Source: Palsa-504 sp963839095 (lineage in GTDB: Bacteria > Actinomycetota > Actinomycetes > Streptosporangiales > Streptosporangiaceae). Taken from it: 64,000 nucleotides of DNA. The stretch is from positions 496,001 through 560,000 of the forward strand of contig CAWIUF010000053.1 in the NCBI GenBank assembly GCA_963839095.1, read 5' to 3'. Shown piece by piece: positions 29,946 through 38,672 of the stretch (within the stretch, counting starts at the first letter, position 1; each line of letters starts with the position of its first letter). Both the position numbers and the translations under genes were made by a program. The notes beneath the pieces are model-generated. The model saw only the letters and a list, made by a program, of their open reading frames with translations, was not told the DNA's origin and ran no database searches.

Positions 29946-30050
29946 TCACGCCAACGTCGCCGGCCTCGCGGTGGCGGCTATATCGTTTGGCAACCGCGCA
30001 AGGCCGCGGGCACCGGGGAGCAGGAAGACTCCGGGCACCGAGGAGCTGGA

Positions 30051-31055
30051 ATGAGCATCATCAGCCGGGCTGACGCGTACCAGCGGCAGCATCGCTGGGC
30101 GGGTCTGCCGCTGGCGGTGGTCTACAAATTCTTCGACGATCAAGGCAGCTACCTGGCCGCGCAGATCACCTACTACGGTGTCGTGTCGCTGTTTCCGCTG
30201 CTGCTGCTCCTAGCCACGATCCTCGGCTACGGATTGCACGACAGCGAGCACTTCCAGCGGGAGGTGCTGGACTCCGCGCTCGCCCAGTTCCCGGTCGTCG
30301 GCGATCAGGTCGCCTCGCATATCCACTCCTTCCATGGCAGCGTGCTCGGCCTGGTCATCGGCATACTGGGCTGCCTGTACGGCGGCCTGGGGATCGTCCA
30401 GGCCACCCAGAACGCGCTGAACAAGATATGGGGCGTGCCGCGCAACGCCCGCCACAATCCGCTCAGGGCCCGGTTGCGCAGCCTCCTGCTGCTGGCCGCC
30501 GGCGGCGGCAGCGTGATCGTCACCACCGTACTGACCGCGCTGGGCGCCACCGCGGACGACTACGGCGCCAGCGCCGGCGTCAGCCTGCGGACGACCGCCA
30601 CCGCGCTGGCCGTCGCGCTGAACGTGACCCTGTTCATGGTGGCATTCAAGGTCCTGACCGCCCGGATCGTCACCTTCCGGCAGATTCGCGCGGGCGCCAT
30701 CGCCGCGGCCGTGATCTGGCAGGCGCTGCAGGTGGCGGGCGCCTTGCTGATCGGGCAGAAGCTCAAGGGCGCCACCGCCACCTATGGCCTGTTCGCGATC
30801 GTTCTCGGCCTGCTGGCCTGGGTATACCTCGGGTCGGTGACCGTGGTGATCTGCGCGGAATTCAACGCGGTGCGCGCGGGGGGAATGTGGCCGCGGAGCC
30901 TGCTGGCGCCGTTCACCGACAACGCGAACCTCACCCCCGGCGACCAGCGCGCCTACATCTCTTATGCCGAGACAGAAAGGCACAAGAGCTTCGAGAGCAT
31001 CGACGTCAGCTTTGGCGGCCCCCCGCCACCGGACCCGGCAGAACCAGGATCCTGA
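30051..31055 (+). CDS. YihY/virulence factor BrkB family membrane protein
   Basis: 334 residues with six membrane helices. The start is at ATG 30051 after AGGAG. Family pattern: YLAAQITYYGVVSLFPLLLL (the conserved YxAxxx-SxxPLLL opening), GVPRNARHNPLRARLRSLLL, IRAGAIAAAVIWQALQVAGA, and YGLFAIVLGLLAWVYLGSVT near the end. A charged C-terminal tail with a short proline run follows. It is an inner-membrane protein of uncertain function, suggested transporter. Confidence 0.9.
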   Translation: MSIISRADAYQRQHRWAGLPLAVVYKFFDDQGSYLAAQITYYGVVSLFPLLLLLATILGYGLHDSEHFQREVLDSALAQFPVVGDQVASHIHSFHGSVLGLVIGILGCLYGGLGIVQATQNALNKIWGVPRNARHNPLRARLRSLLLLAAGGGSVIVTTVLTALGATADDYGASAGVSLRTTATALAVALNVTLFMVAFKVLTARIVTFRQIRAGAIAAAVIWQALQVAGALLIGQKLKGATATYGLFAIVLGLLAWVYLGSVTVVICAEFNAVRAGGMWPRSLLAPFTDNANLTPGDQRAYISYAETERHKSFESIDVSFGGPPPPDPAEPGS

Positions 31056-31169
31056 CACCCCGGAGCTCGTCACCAGCAGCGTCACGGACGAGACGATGGC
31101 GGGATACAGCAGGCCCGTCACCGCCGGCTGAACAGCGGGTTGCCCGAGCTACTTCACGGGTGCCCGTCC

Positions 31170-31440
31170 TCAGCGCGCGCAGGTGCGGAAGGCGTGCAGG
31201 AAGGCGCGGGCGTCGGGAGAGTCGTCGCGGATAACCAGTGACGTGGTGATGGTGATCGGCGGGGCCGCGATCCGGCGGAAGGCGACACCGCGCGGGGCGG
31301 CGCGGGCCAGTATCCGGGCCTTGGCGGGGTAGAAGGCGGTCCAGGACGGCGGGCTGGCTCCGATGAGCGCCAGCATGTCGTCATCGGTCCCGTTCGGGAG
31401 CCGCCGCACGCTCACGCCTGCGCGCTGACAAGCGAGGTCG
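31170..31440 (-). pseudogene. C-terminal fragment of a LysR-family regulator
   Basis: About 90 residues remain: VLAAAIDLACQRAGVSVRRL, LALIGASPPSWTAFYP, GVAFRRIAAPPITITTSLVI and FLHAFRTC then stop. This is the end of the effector domain of LysR proteins. The DNA-binding domain and first half are gone; the reading is replaced at about 31440-31460 by a truncated SnoaL-like gene on the opposite strand. Confidence 0.68.
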
Positions 31441-31454
31441 ATCGCGGCGGCCAG

Positions 31455-31853
31455 GACGGGGTTTCCTGGCGAGGGGCGGACGTCGCCGCCCTGCAGCGTG
31501 GTGACATCGACGCACTGCGTGCCAGCTTCACCCCGGAGGCAACCTGGACGATCCGCGGTGATATCCCGGTCGCCGGGACGTGGACGGGCCCCGCCGAGAT
31601 CCTCGACGGTTTCCTCGCCCGGATGTTCGCCGCCCTCGACCCCGCTGCCCCGGTGACGCAGGACCTGCACCGCATCATCGCCGACGGCGACTGGGCCGTC
31701 GCCGAGTGGACCAGCCGCGCCCGCGCCCGCAACGGAACGCCCTACGACAACGACTACGCCGTCGTTTTCCACGTCACCGGCGGGCGCATCAACGCGGTCA
31801 CCGAGTACTGCGACACCTCGTACATGAGGCGCATCCTCTTCGATCAGTCGTAA
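31455..31853 (+). pseudogene. SnoaL-like protein lacking its 5' end
   Basis: The plus strand encodes LQRGDIDALRASFTPEATW, TWTGPAEILDGFLARMF, DGDWAVAEWTSRARARNGTP and GGRINAVTEYCDTSYMRRIL: the SnoaL/NTF2-like fold from about its first helix to its end. No start codon with a ribosome site fits the frame, and the sequence upstream belongs to the LysR fragment on the other strand. Both genes therefore lost their beginnings at the same point, as expected for a deletion across a divergent promoter region. Confidence 0.68.
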
Positions 31854-31868
31854 CCAGGGCGGCCGTCG

Positions 31869-32393
31869 TCAGCTGGCCTCGGCGCAGGGACCCTCGCTCC
31901 CGGTGAGGGTGGCGCCTATCTCGGGGGCGGCCACCGCGACGATGCAGCGGGCTGCCTCACCCAGGTTCTCGAGCTGCCCGGCCGTCAGGGCGTCGATCAC
32001 GAGCCGCCGGGCCTCTCGTACGTGTCCTGGTGCGGCCTGCTGGAGCTTTCGCCAGCCTGCCGCGGTCAGGATGGCTTCGGTCCGCCTGCCTGCCCCTCCG
32101 CAGGAGCGCCGCTCCACCCACCCGGCCGCCTCCAGGCGGGAAACCGCATGCGACAAGCGCGACAGCGAACCGCGGGTCTGGGTGGCGAGCTCGCTCAGCA
32201 CGCGCGAGCGTCCGGGCGCTCCGGACAGCTCGACCAGGATGTGGTACTCGAACAGGTTGAGTCCGGCATCCTGCTTCAGCTGGACATCCAGGCTGGCCGG
32301 CACGGTCATCAGCAACGCCATCAGGCACATCCACTCACGCTGCTGCTCAGGCGAGAGCCACGGAACATCCTGCTCCGCTGAGTTGTCCGCCAT
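31869..32393 (-). CDS. MarR family transcriptional regulator
   Basis: 174 residues with the winged-helix pattern LNLFEYHILVELSGAPGRSR, VLSELATQTRGSLSRLSHAV and SRLEAAGWVERRSCGGAGRR, then TAAGWRKLQQAAPGH. It is divergent from an FMN-dependent azoreductase. Two palindromes lie in the 147-bp gap, so it very likely represses both genes and responds to quinones or other electrophiles, as azoreductase-linked MarR proteins commonly do. Confidence 0.9.
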   Translation of the reverse strand: MADNSAEQDVPWLSPEQQREWMCLMALLMTVPASLDVQLKQDAGLNLFEYHILVELSGAPGRSRVLSELATQTRGSLSRLSHAVSRLEAAGWVERRSCGGAGRRTEAILTAAGWRKLQQAAPGHVREARRLVIDALTAGQLENLGEAARCIVAVAAPEIGATLTGSEGPCAEAS

Positions 32394-32412
32394 GGGTCCA
32401 TTCTAACCCAAC

Positions 32413-32460
32413 TTGAATATTCAACACGAGGCCGTAGACTCAAACTTGCACGTTCAAGTT
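32413..32460. promoter_or_regulatory. Two MarR-type operators
   Basis: TTGAATATTCAA (32413-32424) is a perfect 12-bp palindrome 20 bp before the MarR start. AACTTG-CACGTT-CAAGTT (32443-32460) is a second with perfect 6-bp arms on the azoreductase side. They share the ACTTGA/TCAAGT core. Confidence 0.75.
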
Positions 32461-32540
32461 CACGATGAGCCGGTCACCAGCCCGTCACCGAATCCGCCGG
32501 GACGTTCCCGTCACTGGCAGCACCGCTGAGGAGAACCGTC

Positions 32541-33173
32541 ATGACATTGCTTCGCGTCGACGCCAGCATCCAGGGCCCTGTTTCGGCCAGCAGCGCCCTC
32601 GCGGACCTGGTCCTCGCCGAGTTCACCGCCGCTCGCCCCGACGAGCCGGTCGTCACCCGCCACCTCGGACAGCAGCCCGTGCCCGCCGGGGCCTGGGCGC
32701 TGGCGATAGGCGGGGCCTTCACCCCCGAGGCCGACCGCACCCCAGACCAGATCGAGGCGCTGGGCCTGGCCGCCAGTGTCGCCACGGAACTAGCCGACGC
32801 CGACGCCGCCGTGCTGGCCTTGCCGCTCTACAACTTTGGCGTGTCCCAGCACGTCAAGGCCTGGATTGACCTGGCCATCGCCGGGTCCGCGCCCGGTACC
32901 CGGCTGCTCGAGGGCAAGCCCGTAGTGCTGGTGACCACCCGCGGAGGCGCCTACGGCCCGGGCACTCCACGCGAGGGCTGGGATCACAGCACGGACTACC
33001 TGCGCCGTATCCTGGCCGACGTCTGGGGCGCCGACCTCACCATCGTCGAGCGCGAGTTCACCCTGGTCGGCGTCAACCCCGCCCTCGACGAGTTCAGCGA
33101 GCTGGCCGGCCAGATGAAGGAGGCGGCCGAGGAAGCCGCCGCGAAGGCAGGCCGCGTCCTCGCCGACCGGTAG
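32541..33173 (+). CDS. azoR: FMN-dependent NADH-azoreductase
   Basis: 210-residue flavodoxin-fold reductase of the AzoR family, reducing azo dyes and quinones with NADH. It opens with LLRVDASIQGPVSASSALAD (phosphate-binding serines), then LALPLYNFGVSQHVKAWIDL (typical PMYNF-like block), VVLVTTRGGAYGPG and HSTDYLRRILADVWGADL. The length and layout are normal. It is divergent from a MarR regulator with operator palindromes between, giving a small self-contained quinone/electrophile response unit. Confidence 0.92.
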   Translation: MTLLRVDASIQGPVSASSALADLVLAEFTAARPDEPVVTRHLGQQPVPAGAWALAIGGAFTPEADRTPDQIEALGLAASVATELADADAAVLALPLYNFGVSQHVKAWIDLAIAGSAPGTRLLEGKPVVLVTTRGGAYGPGTPREGWDHSTDYLRRILADVWGADLTIVEREFTLVGVNPALDEFSELAGQMKEAAEEAAAKAGRVLADR

Positions 33174-33248
33174 GGTGCGAAGACGCGAGCCAGGCTCGGG
33201 CGGAGAGCGGCCGGCCGGAATGTCTGACCGGGTCGCTAGGTTGGGCGC

Positions 33249-33818
33249 ATGGATCGGTCGCGACACTGGTACCGGCTGTGCGGGATCGAGCCACCGTGGG
33301 GAGACTACGGGCAAATCCTGCTAGCGGGGATGACCGCGCACCAGCCGCGCACCCGGGATGGCCTACTGCAGCTGGAGCGGACTGGGCCGTTCGTCCCGCC
33401 CGTCACCCTGCCCGGACTCGGCGATCTGGTTGTCACTGACGCCTTCCGGGTCCGCCTGGAAGACTCACCGCTGGCCGGGCTCGGGTTCCGGCCGGTCCGC
33501 ATGACACGCATCGTCCGCCTGGAGTGGGAGCGCTGGGATCAGGCCAGCGACGACCCGGCCCACTACCCGGCGGGCGGTGAGCCCGAGGATTACATCCTCG
33601 GGCGCCCGCACGACCCCGGACTGGCCGCGCAGATCGGCCAGTTGTGGGAGGTGGCCCTGCCGGACACCGGGGAGGGGAACAACGCTGACCTGGTGCGCGA
33701 CCAGGCAATGCTGCACAGCTACGCCAGTCCGCGCGCTAAGGACTGGCTGCAGCGGCACGCGGGCGAGTGGCTCTCCTTCGCCAACCCGCCCGGGGCCAGC
33801 ACACGCGTCAGGATCTGA
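33249..33818 (+). CDS. Hypothetical protein
   Basis: 189 residues, no family recognised. It opens MDRSRHWYRLCGIEPPWGDY and is rich in Trp, Arg and Asp. It has no signal peptide or membrane helix, suggesting a cytoplasmic alpha/beta protein. Notable stretches are GDLVVTDAFRVRLEDSPL, MTRIVRLEWERWDQ and GRPHDPGLAAQIGQLWEVAL. Codon use matches neighbours and the frame is long and clean, so it is probably a real gene. It lies 75 bp after the azoreductase and could be in its transcript. Confidence 0.65.
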   Translation: MDRSRHWYRLCGIEPPWGDYGQILLAGMTAHQPRTRDGLLQLERTGPFVPPVTLPGLGDLVVTDAFRVRLEDSPLAGLGFRPVRMTRIVRLEWERWDQASDDPAHYPAGGEPEDYILGRPHDPGLAAQIGQLWEVALPDTGEGNNADLVRDQAMLHSYASPRAKDWLQRHAGEWLSFANPPGASTRVRI

Positions 33819-33885
33819 CAATTTCTGTGGCGAAGGACCCGCCCGGGCGATGAAGCCCAGGCCGCCGCGGCCCGGCCGCCTGCTC

Positions 33886-34356
33886 CTACTTGTACTCGGG
33901 TGCGCGCCGCACGGCGGGCAGGGCCTGCACGGCTGGGGTCGCGGTGAGGCCCCGGCCTAGCCAGAGGGCGAGCGGCACGAGCAGGATGATCAGCGTTTCC
34001 ACGCTGAGGGCGGAGATGCCCAGCGAGCAACGCCAGTTGCCGACATCGCCATGATCGTCCAGGAATCCGCCGGGCAGGGCGCGGGTCAGCAGGTAGCCCC
34101 CCATGGCCATGGCGGCTACGGCGCCGGCGGCCGCCCAGACCAGCCAGTGCGACCGGGTGATCAGCGCGGCGCTGACGCCGAGTCCCGCCACGATGATCCC
34201 GAGATAGCCGATGCCGACCAGTGGGGTCGGTCCCAGCGTGTCCGGCAGGTCGACAACGTGGATAACGGCGAGCGCCATCAGCGCCAGGGCGCCCAGCGCG
34301 CGGGCGATCACGTCCGCACCGCCGGCCGGCTGTGCTGGGCCAAGACGAGTAAGCAT
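33886..34356 (-). CDS. Small four-helix membrane protein
   Basis: 156 residues. Four hydrophobic segments are visible: ARALGALALMALAVIHVV, PLVGIGYLGIIVAGLGVSAA, WLVWAAAGAVAAMAMGGYLL and ISALSVETLIILLVPLALWL. The form resembles small DUF4383/DoxX-like actinobacterial membrane proteins, but no conserved motif allows a firm family. An inverted repeat CTACTAA-CACGC-TTAGTAG (34428-34446) lies 72 bp upstream. The function is unknown. Confidence 0.7.
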   Translation of the reverse strand: MLTRLGPAQPAGGADVIARALGALALMALAVIHVVDLPDTLGPTPLVGIGYLGIIVAGLGVSAALITRSHWLVWAAAGAVAAMAMGGYLLTRALPGGFLDDHGDVGNWRCSLGISALSVETLIILLVPLALWLGRGLTATPAVQALPAVRRAPEYK

Positions 34357-34427
34357 GACATCCTCCTGTGATCACGGCCGCCCCGTGAGCCTGATACTGG
34401 CCCGGGCGGCAATAGTTTGAATTTCAA

Positions 34428-34446
34428 CTACTAACACGCTTAGTAG
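34428..34446. promoter_or_regulatory. Inverted repeat upstream of membrane gene
   Basis: CTACTAA-CACGC-TTAGTAG has perfect 7-bp arms in an AT-rich patch upstream of the gene at 33886-34356. It may be an operator. Confidence 0.45.
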
Positions 34447-34514
34447 AGCTGGCTCGTTCAGTGGCACAGCCCGTCATCGGTGCGATGTGCATCACACGCC
34501 GTCGGGTGCGGGCC

Positions 34515-34580
34515 GGCGGCAGCGACAAGTCCCGCTACCTCCCGGTCGGCGTCAAGCGCCGCAATACCCGGGGCAAGCCG
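34515..34580 (+). pseudogene. Isolated PaaK-type ligase C-terminal tail
   Basis: The plus strand reads SRYLPVGVKRRNTRGKPRA. This matches the end of PaaK-like ligases; the intact gene at 28364-29857 ends EYFPVGVKHRYTRGKP. Nothing of the ligase body lies upstream. The fragment abuts the end of the convergent MFS gene. Confidence 0.6.
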
Positions 34581-34584
34581 CGGG

Positions 34585-35814
34585 CTACTTGCGGAGGTGC
34601 GTCTTTACCTGGGACTTCTCGCGAATACGATCGGGTGATTCCGGGGCCCACGTCCACAGGGCCGCGGCCGCGGCGAAGCCGACCGAGCCGCTGACGACGA
34701 TCCCCGCGGCCAGGCCGGCGACGGCGGTGACGGCGGAGAGGATGACGGGGCCGACGCCTGAGCCGGCGTCGGCCAGCTCGCGCCAGATGCCGAGGAAGGT
34801 GGGGCGGCCGGCCTCGGGGGAAATGTCGGCGGCCAGGGTCATGACGATGCCGGATCCGATGCCGTTGCCGAAGCCCATGATCATCGCGGTGAAGGCGAGG
34901 GTGACAGCGCCGTGCGTCGCGGGCATCAGGAGGAATGAGATGCCCATGATGATCGCGCTGGGCACGGCGACCCAGCGCCGCCCGTAGATGTCCATGACCT
35001 TGCCCGCAGGGTAGAAGGTCAGGACGTCAACGGCGCCGGCGACACCGTAGATGACGGAGCTGGCGGTGGGAGACAGCCCGATGTGCGCGGCCCAGAGCGG
35101 GATGACCACCTGCCTGGTCTGCCTGATGGCCGACAGCAGCAGGACGCCGGCGCCCAGCGTGACGAAGGTCCGCCAGTACTCGCGCAGGACGCTCCGGGTG
35201 GTCACCTGCGCGGCCGCCGCCTTGCGCTGATCGCTCACCTCCAGGTCGGGCACCCGGTAGACGATGACGCCAGCGCCAGCGGTCGCGGCGAGGCTGACGT
35301 AGTAGGCGCCGGGCAGTCCCCATAGCTCCATGGCCCCGGCGCCGAGGAAGGGACCGAGGAAAATCCCGAGGCGCATGGTCCCCCCGAGGGTGGACAGCGC
35401 CCGGGCCCGCATATGTCCCGGCACCATCTCGGTCAGGTACGACTGCCGGGCCAGGCTGTAGACCGAGCTGGCGGCGCCGATGAGCAGGATCCCGGCCCCG
35501 TAGACCAGCAGCGCCCCGGCGCCGCGGCCGAGGTCGATGAGGCACACGGCCAGGCCGGCCGCCGTCGCGATCGCGGCCACCAGCATCGATCGACGCTCAC
35601 CGATCCGGGTGGCGAGAATCCCCGACGGGATGTTCGTCACGATCGAGCCGATGCCGAGCAGCGCGCCGATGAGGGCGGCGATCGAAGGGCTGGCGCCGCG
35701 GTCGATGGCGCTCAGCGCGATGACCGGCAGCATCGACCCCTGGGCGAGGCCGAACAGGGTCGCCGGGCCGTAGGCGGCGACCGCAATCGAACGGAGATGG
35801 AACTCTTCGCTCAC
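34585..35814 (-). CDS. MFS transporter
   Basis: About 409 residues with twelve helices. It opens RSIAVAAYGPATLFGLAQGS and has the loop 2-3 motif region GILATRIGERRSMLVAAIAT. It continues with LAEMVPGHMRA-type STLGGTMRLGIFLGPFLGAG, then the second-half loop AGKVMDIYGRRWVAVPSAII. The layout is typical of drug or metabolite exporters. The GTG at 35814 begins the recognisable protein; a longer frame to 35925 has no family-like residues, and no strong ribosome site is visible, so the start is uncertain. The gene is intact, with no frameshift. Confidence 0.87.
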   Translation of the reverse strand: MSEEFHLRSIAVAAYGPATLFGLAQGSMLPVIALSAIDRGASPSIAALIGALLGIGSIVTNIPSGILATRIGERRSMLVAAIATAAGLAVCLIDLGRGAGALLVYGAGILLIGAASSVYSLARQSYLTEMVPGHMRARALSTLGGTMRLGIFLGPFLGAGAMELWGLPGAYYVSLAATAGAGVIVYRVPDLEVSDQRKAAAAQVTTRSVLREYWRTFVTLGAGVLLLSAIRQTRQVVIPLWAAHIGLSPTASSVIYGVAGAVDVLTFYPAGKVMDIYGRRWVAVPSAIIMGISFLLMPATHGAVTLAFTAMIMGFGNGIGSGIVMTLAADISPEAGRPTFLGIWRELADAGSGVGPVILSAVTAVAGLAAGIVVSGSVGFAAAAALWTWAPESPDRIREKSQVKTHLRK

Positions 35815-35968
35815 ATCGGCAACACATCTCGCACGATACCGTCCGGTCGCTGAACCCCAGCCGGGCGGTAGCTCATCCCTACGCGGCCAGCTCTCGTTCC
35901 GCGGACACCGGTGAGCCGCGGGCACCCCGGAGCCGCCATTAATTAAATAGAAACTTTCTTAATAGTGG

Positions 35969-35997
35969 TTGACGGCCCGGCTCTCCAGGCATACAAA
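35969..35997 (+). promoter_or_regulatory. Sigma-70-like promoter of chitinase
   Basis: TTGACG, 17 bp, TACAAA, giving a start about 65 bp before the chitinase ATG. An AT-rich block (35938-35964) lies directly upstream, unusual for this DNA and possibly an UP-element or regulator site containing GAAACTTTC. Confidence 0.55.
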
Positions 35998-36068
35998 GTG
36001 ACAACATCGAACATTTACCGGCACGGACGCGTCAGATCGCCTCAGCTCCTCTCATCCCTGGAGGGTCC

Positions 36069-37364
36069 ATGCATGTCGGAAGGCGGGTTCTGCACACCGC
36101 TCTCAGCACTGGCTCGGCACTCGGGCTAACAGCCGGCGGCCTGGTTTTCGCACTGGCCTCGGGGCCCGCCGCGCAGGCATCCACCGCCTGCGCGGCGGCG
36201 TGGAGTTCCACCGCCGTCTACACCGCCGGCCAGCAGGCCAGCGAGAACGGAATCAACTACACCGCCAACTGGTGGACGCAGGGCAACGACCCGGCGACCA
36301 GCAACGGCGGCAGCGGCTCGGGAGAGCCGTGGACATCCAACGGCTCCTGCACCGGCGGCTCAGGCGGGGGCGGTGGAGGCGGAGGTGGCGGCGGAGGTGG
36401 CACGGGCTCGGTGAGCGGCCTGCTCTTCAGTCCGTACAAGGACGTCACCATCAACATGAACTGGAACACCTACCAGATGCAGTCGGCCGTGGAAGGCCCC
36501 GACCTGCCGGTGGTAGGCACCGGCAGCCTGGTATCGAACTACATCCCGAAGCTGCCCGCGATCACCCTCGCGTTCGCGACCGGAACCTGCGGCAGCGAGA
36601 CGTGGGGCGGCGCCTCGGGCGCCCAGTGGGCGGCCGAGAACATCCCGCAGCTCCAGAACGCCAACCTCGATTACGTTGTCTCCACCGGTGGCCAGGCCGG
36701 GACGTTCACCTGCGGCTCGACGGCCGGCATGGAAGCGTTCATCGGTCGCTACGCCAGCCCGCACCTGGTCGGCATCGACTTCGACATCGAAGGCGGCCAG
36801 TCCGCGTCGGACATCCAGAACCTCGTCAGCGCGGCGGCCGGAGCACAGGCGCAGTACCCGAACCTGCAGTTCTCGTTCACGCTGGCCACGCTGGCCGCAT
36901 CCGACGGCAGCTTCGGCGGAGTGAACTCGCTCGGCAACGAGGTCGTCGAGGCGGTGCTCGGCTCCAGCCTGAAGAACTACGTCATCAACCTGATGACCAT
37001 GGACTACGGCAGCGCGTCGGCCGGTGTCTGTGTCGTCGTCTCCGGCAGCTGCGAGATGGGGCAGTCGGCCATCCAGGCGGTGAAGAACCTCGAGCACACC
37101 TACGGGATCGCGGCCGGCAAGATCGCCGTCACCCCGATGATCGGCCTGAACGACAACAGCAGCGAAACCTTCACGCCCGCGGACGCGGACACGCTGACGG
37201 CCTACGCGGCCGGCAACGGCCTGGCCGGGCTGCATCTGTGGTCGCTGGACCGGGACACACCCTGCGCCACTACCACGACGTACGCGTCTCCCACCTGCAA
37301 CTCGGATTCCGGCACGACGCCGCTGGAGTTCGACAACAGGTTCCTGAGCGACCTCGGGAAGTAA
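36069..37364 (+). CDS. Secreted chitinase, CBM5/12 plus GH18
   Basis: 431 residues. The signal peptide ends near residue 38 (ALASGPAAQA-STACA). A chitin-binding module follows (WSSTAVYTAGQQASENGINY, TANWWTQGNDPATSNGG, SGEPWTSNGSC), then a run of 13 glycines as linker and a family 18 glycoside hydrolase domain. The GH18 catalytic signature is read in LVGIDFDIEGG (DxDxE, last Glu the acid). MTMDYGSASAG follows, and the end is LHLWSLDRDTPC. The enzyme degrades chitin outside the cell. ATG 36069 follows GGAG. A promoter and a strong terminator bracket it as a single-gene unit. Confidence 0.92.
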   Translation: MHVGRRVLHTALSTGSALGLTAGGLVFALASGPAAQASTACAAAWSSTAVYTAGQQASENGINYTANWWTQGNDPATSNGGSGSGEPWTSNGSCTGGSGGGGGGGGGGGGGTGSVSGLLFSPYKDVTINMNWNTYQMQSAVEGPDLPVVGTGSLVSNYIPKLPAITLAFATGTCGSETWGGASGAQWAAENIPQLQNANLDYVVSTGGQAGTFTCGSTAGMEAFIGRYASPHLVGIDFDIEGGQSASDIQNLVSAAAGAQAQYPNLQFSFTLATLAASDGSFGGVNSLGNEVVEAVLGSSLKNYVINLMTMDYGSASAGVCVVVSGSCEMGQSAIQAVKNLEHTYGIAAGKIAVTPMIGLNDNSSETFTPADADTLTAYAAGNGLAGLHLWSLDRDTPCATTTTYASPTCNSDSGTTPLEFDNRFLSDLGK

Positions 37365-37375
37365 CGAAATCCCCT

Positions 37376-37411
37376 GGACGGGCCGGGCAGATCCATCTGC
37401 CCGGCCCGTCC
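37376..37411 (+). terminator. Intrinsic terminator of chitinase
   Basis: Perfect 15-bp stem GGACGGGCCGGGCAG / CTGCCCGGCCCGTCC with a 6-nt loop, 12 bp after the stop codon. There is no T-run, as is common in actinomycetes. Confidence 0.85.
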
Positions 37412-37734
37412 CTGTAGTGGGCGGGCCGTCGCGGCTCAGGTACTCAGGCCCGGATAGGTAGCCCGGCAGGCGGGCTGAGTAATCGGACCGATGCGGCCCG
37501 GGGCGGCCCGGCGCGACCCTGAAGACATGAGCCAGGCAGCCGGCGTGAACCAGTCCGCCGCCGTCGACCAGCAAGCTCCCGGGCTCACCGGTACCCACCT
37601 CACCAGCAACTCGTTGCTTACCCCGGCCCAGGCATTGACGTCAGCTTCCTCCGATTCCCAAACGCCGTATCAAGCCGCGATTTTCAGCCTCAGAAAGAGC
37701 GAGTGCATCGGGTCGCTCGGCAAGTTCTGGGGGA

Positions 37735-38592
37735 ATGAGCATGCGTTACACCCGGCTCACGGTTTTCGGGGTAGTTGTTCTCGTCGGCAGCCTGCTGTTG
37801 CCGTTCGGGGTGACGCGGAGCCGGGCAGGCGCGGCCGCGCCGTTCTACTCATCGGTGCGGCTGGTCCAGGACCGGCCAGGCCGGGACTCCGTCCTGCTGG
37901 CGGCGGCCGATACGCTCCGCGGCTGCGAAACCCGTATCGAGTCAACCGCGCGCCGGGCACCGGTGGCGGCCATTGTCGGGGCGTCGTTCACGGCCGGGGT
38001 CGGCCCGGACAACCCGGTGCAGTCCTGGGCGGTGCAGCTGGCCCAGGAGCTGCGCTGGAACGCCGTGGTCTACGGGGTGTCGGGGGCGGGCTACGCGCAC
38101 GGCGGCCCGGGCGGAACCCGGTCGATGTCGAGGCTGCTCACAGCGGAGGATCTGGGCCGCCTCAACCCGGAGCTCGTCATCGTGCAGGCTGGACACGACG
38201 ACGAGGGCGTGCCGGCCGTGGTCGAGGCCAGCCGGGTCCGCGCGGTCATCAGCCAGATCCGCGCGGCCGCCCCGCACGCCCGGATCGCGCTGCTGACGAC
38301 GTTCTCGGCTACGGCGGAGGGCACCCCGGCGCTGCGCGCGACCGACCGGGCGATCGTGACCGCCGCCGGGACGGCCGACCCCGGGGCGGTCATCATGGAC
38401 CCGCTGGCCGGCCGGTGGCGGTTCGGTCACGCGCACGGCGGCCTGCACCCGACCGCGGCGGGCGACCGGTGGATCGCCCGCCGGGTCGCCGCCATCCTGG
38501 CCGCGAACGGGGTCCGCGTCGCCCGGACAGACGGACCGTCCCCGACGATCTGCGACATGACCGTCGGGCCGGCCGGGGCCCGGACCGCTTGA
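37735..38592 (+). CDS. Secreted SGNH/GDSL hydrolase (paralogue)
   Basis: 285 residues, intact. The signal peptide is MSMRYTRLTVFGVVVLVGSL and on through residue about 32. The SGNH domain has nucleophile block AAIVGASFTAGVGPDNP, GVSGAGYAHGG, LVIVQAGHDDEGVP and the Asp-His pair GGLHPTAAGDRW. It is clearly paralogous to the frameshifted gene at 12028-12989. The N-terminus between signal and domain (CETRIESTARRAP) aligns with CEERMERT there. The 370 bp upstream, between the chitinase terminator and this start, holds no clear gene. Confidence 0.87.
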   Translation: MSMRYTRLTVFGVVVLVGSLLLPFGVTRSRAGAAAPFYSSVRLVQDRPGRDSVLLAAADTLRGCETRIESTARRAPVAAIVGASFTAGVGPDNPVQSWAVQLAQELRWNAVVYGVSGAGYAHGGPGGTRSMSRLLTAEDLGRLNPELVIVQAGHDDEGVPAVVEASRVRAVISQIRAAAPHARIALLTTFSATAEGTPALRATDRAIVTAAGTADPGAVIMDPLAGRWRFGHAHGGLHPTAAGDRWIARRVAAILAANGVRVARTDGPSPTICDMTVGPAGARTA

Positions 38593-38672
38593 CGAAATGC
38601 TCTGTACATCCGGAAAAGCCCGTGGCTGCTATCGTTCATCAACAAAATCGTGGCGGCAACGGGGAGTTGACC

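Noticed and set aside
37491..38672. Long N-terminal extension of the zinc-ribbon protein
   Set aside because: It overlaps the intact SGNH hydrolase in another frame and has shadow-like composition; ATG 38673 with GGGGAG gives the normal protein.
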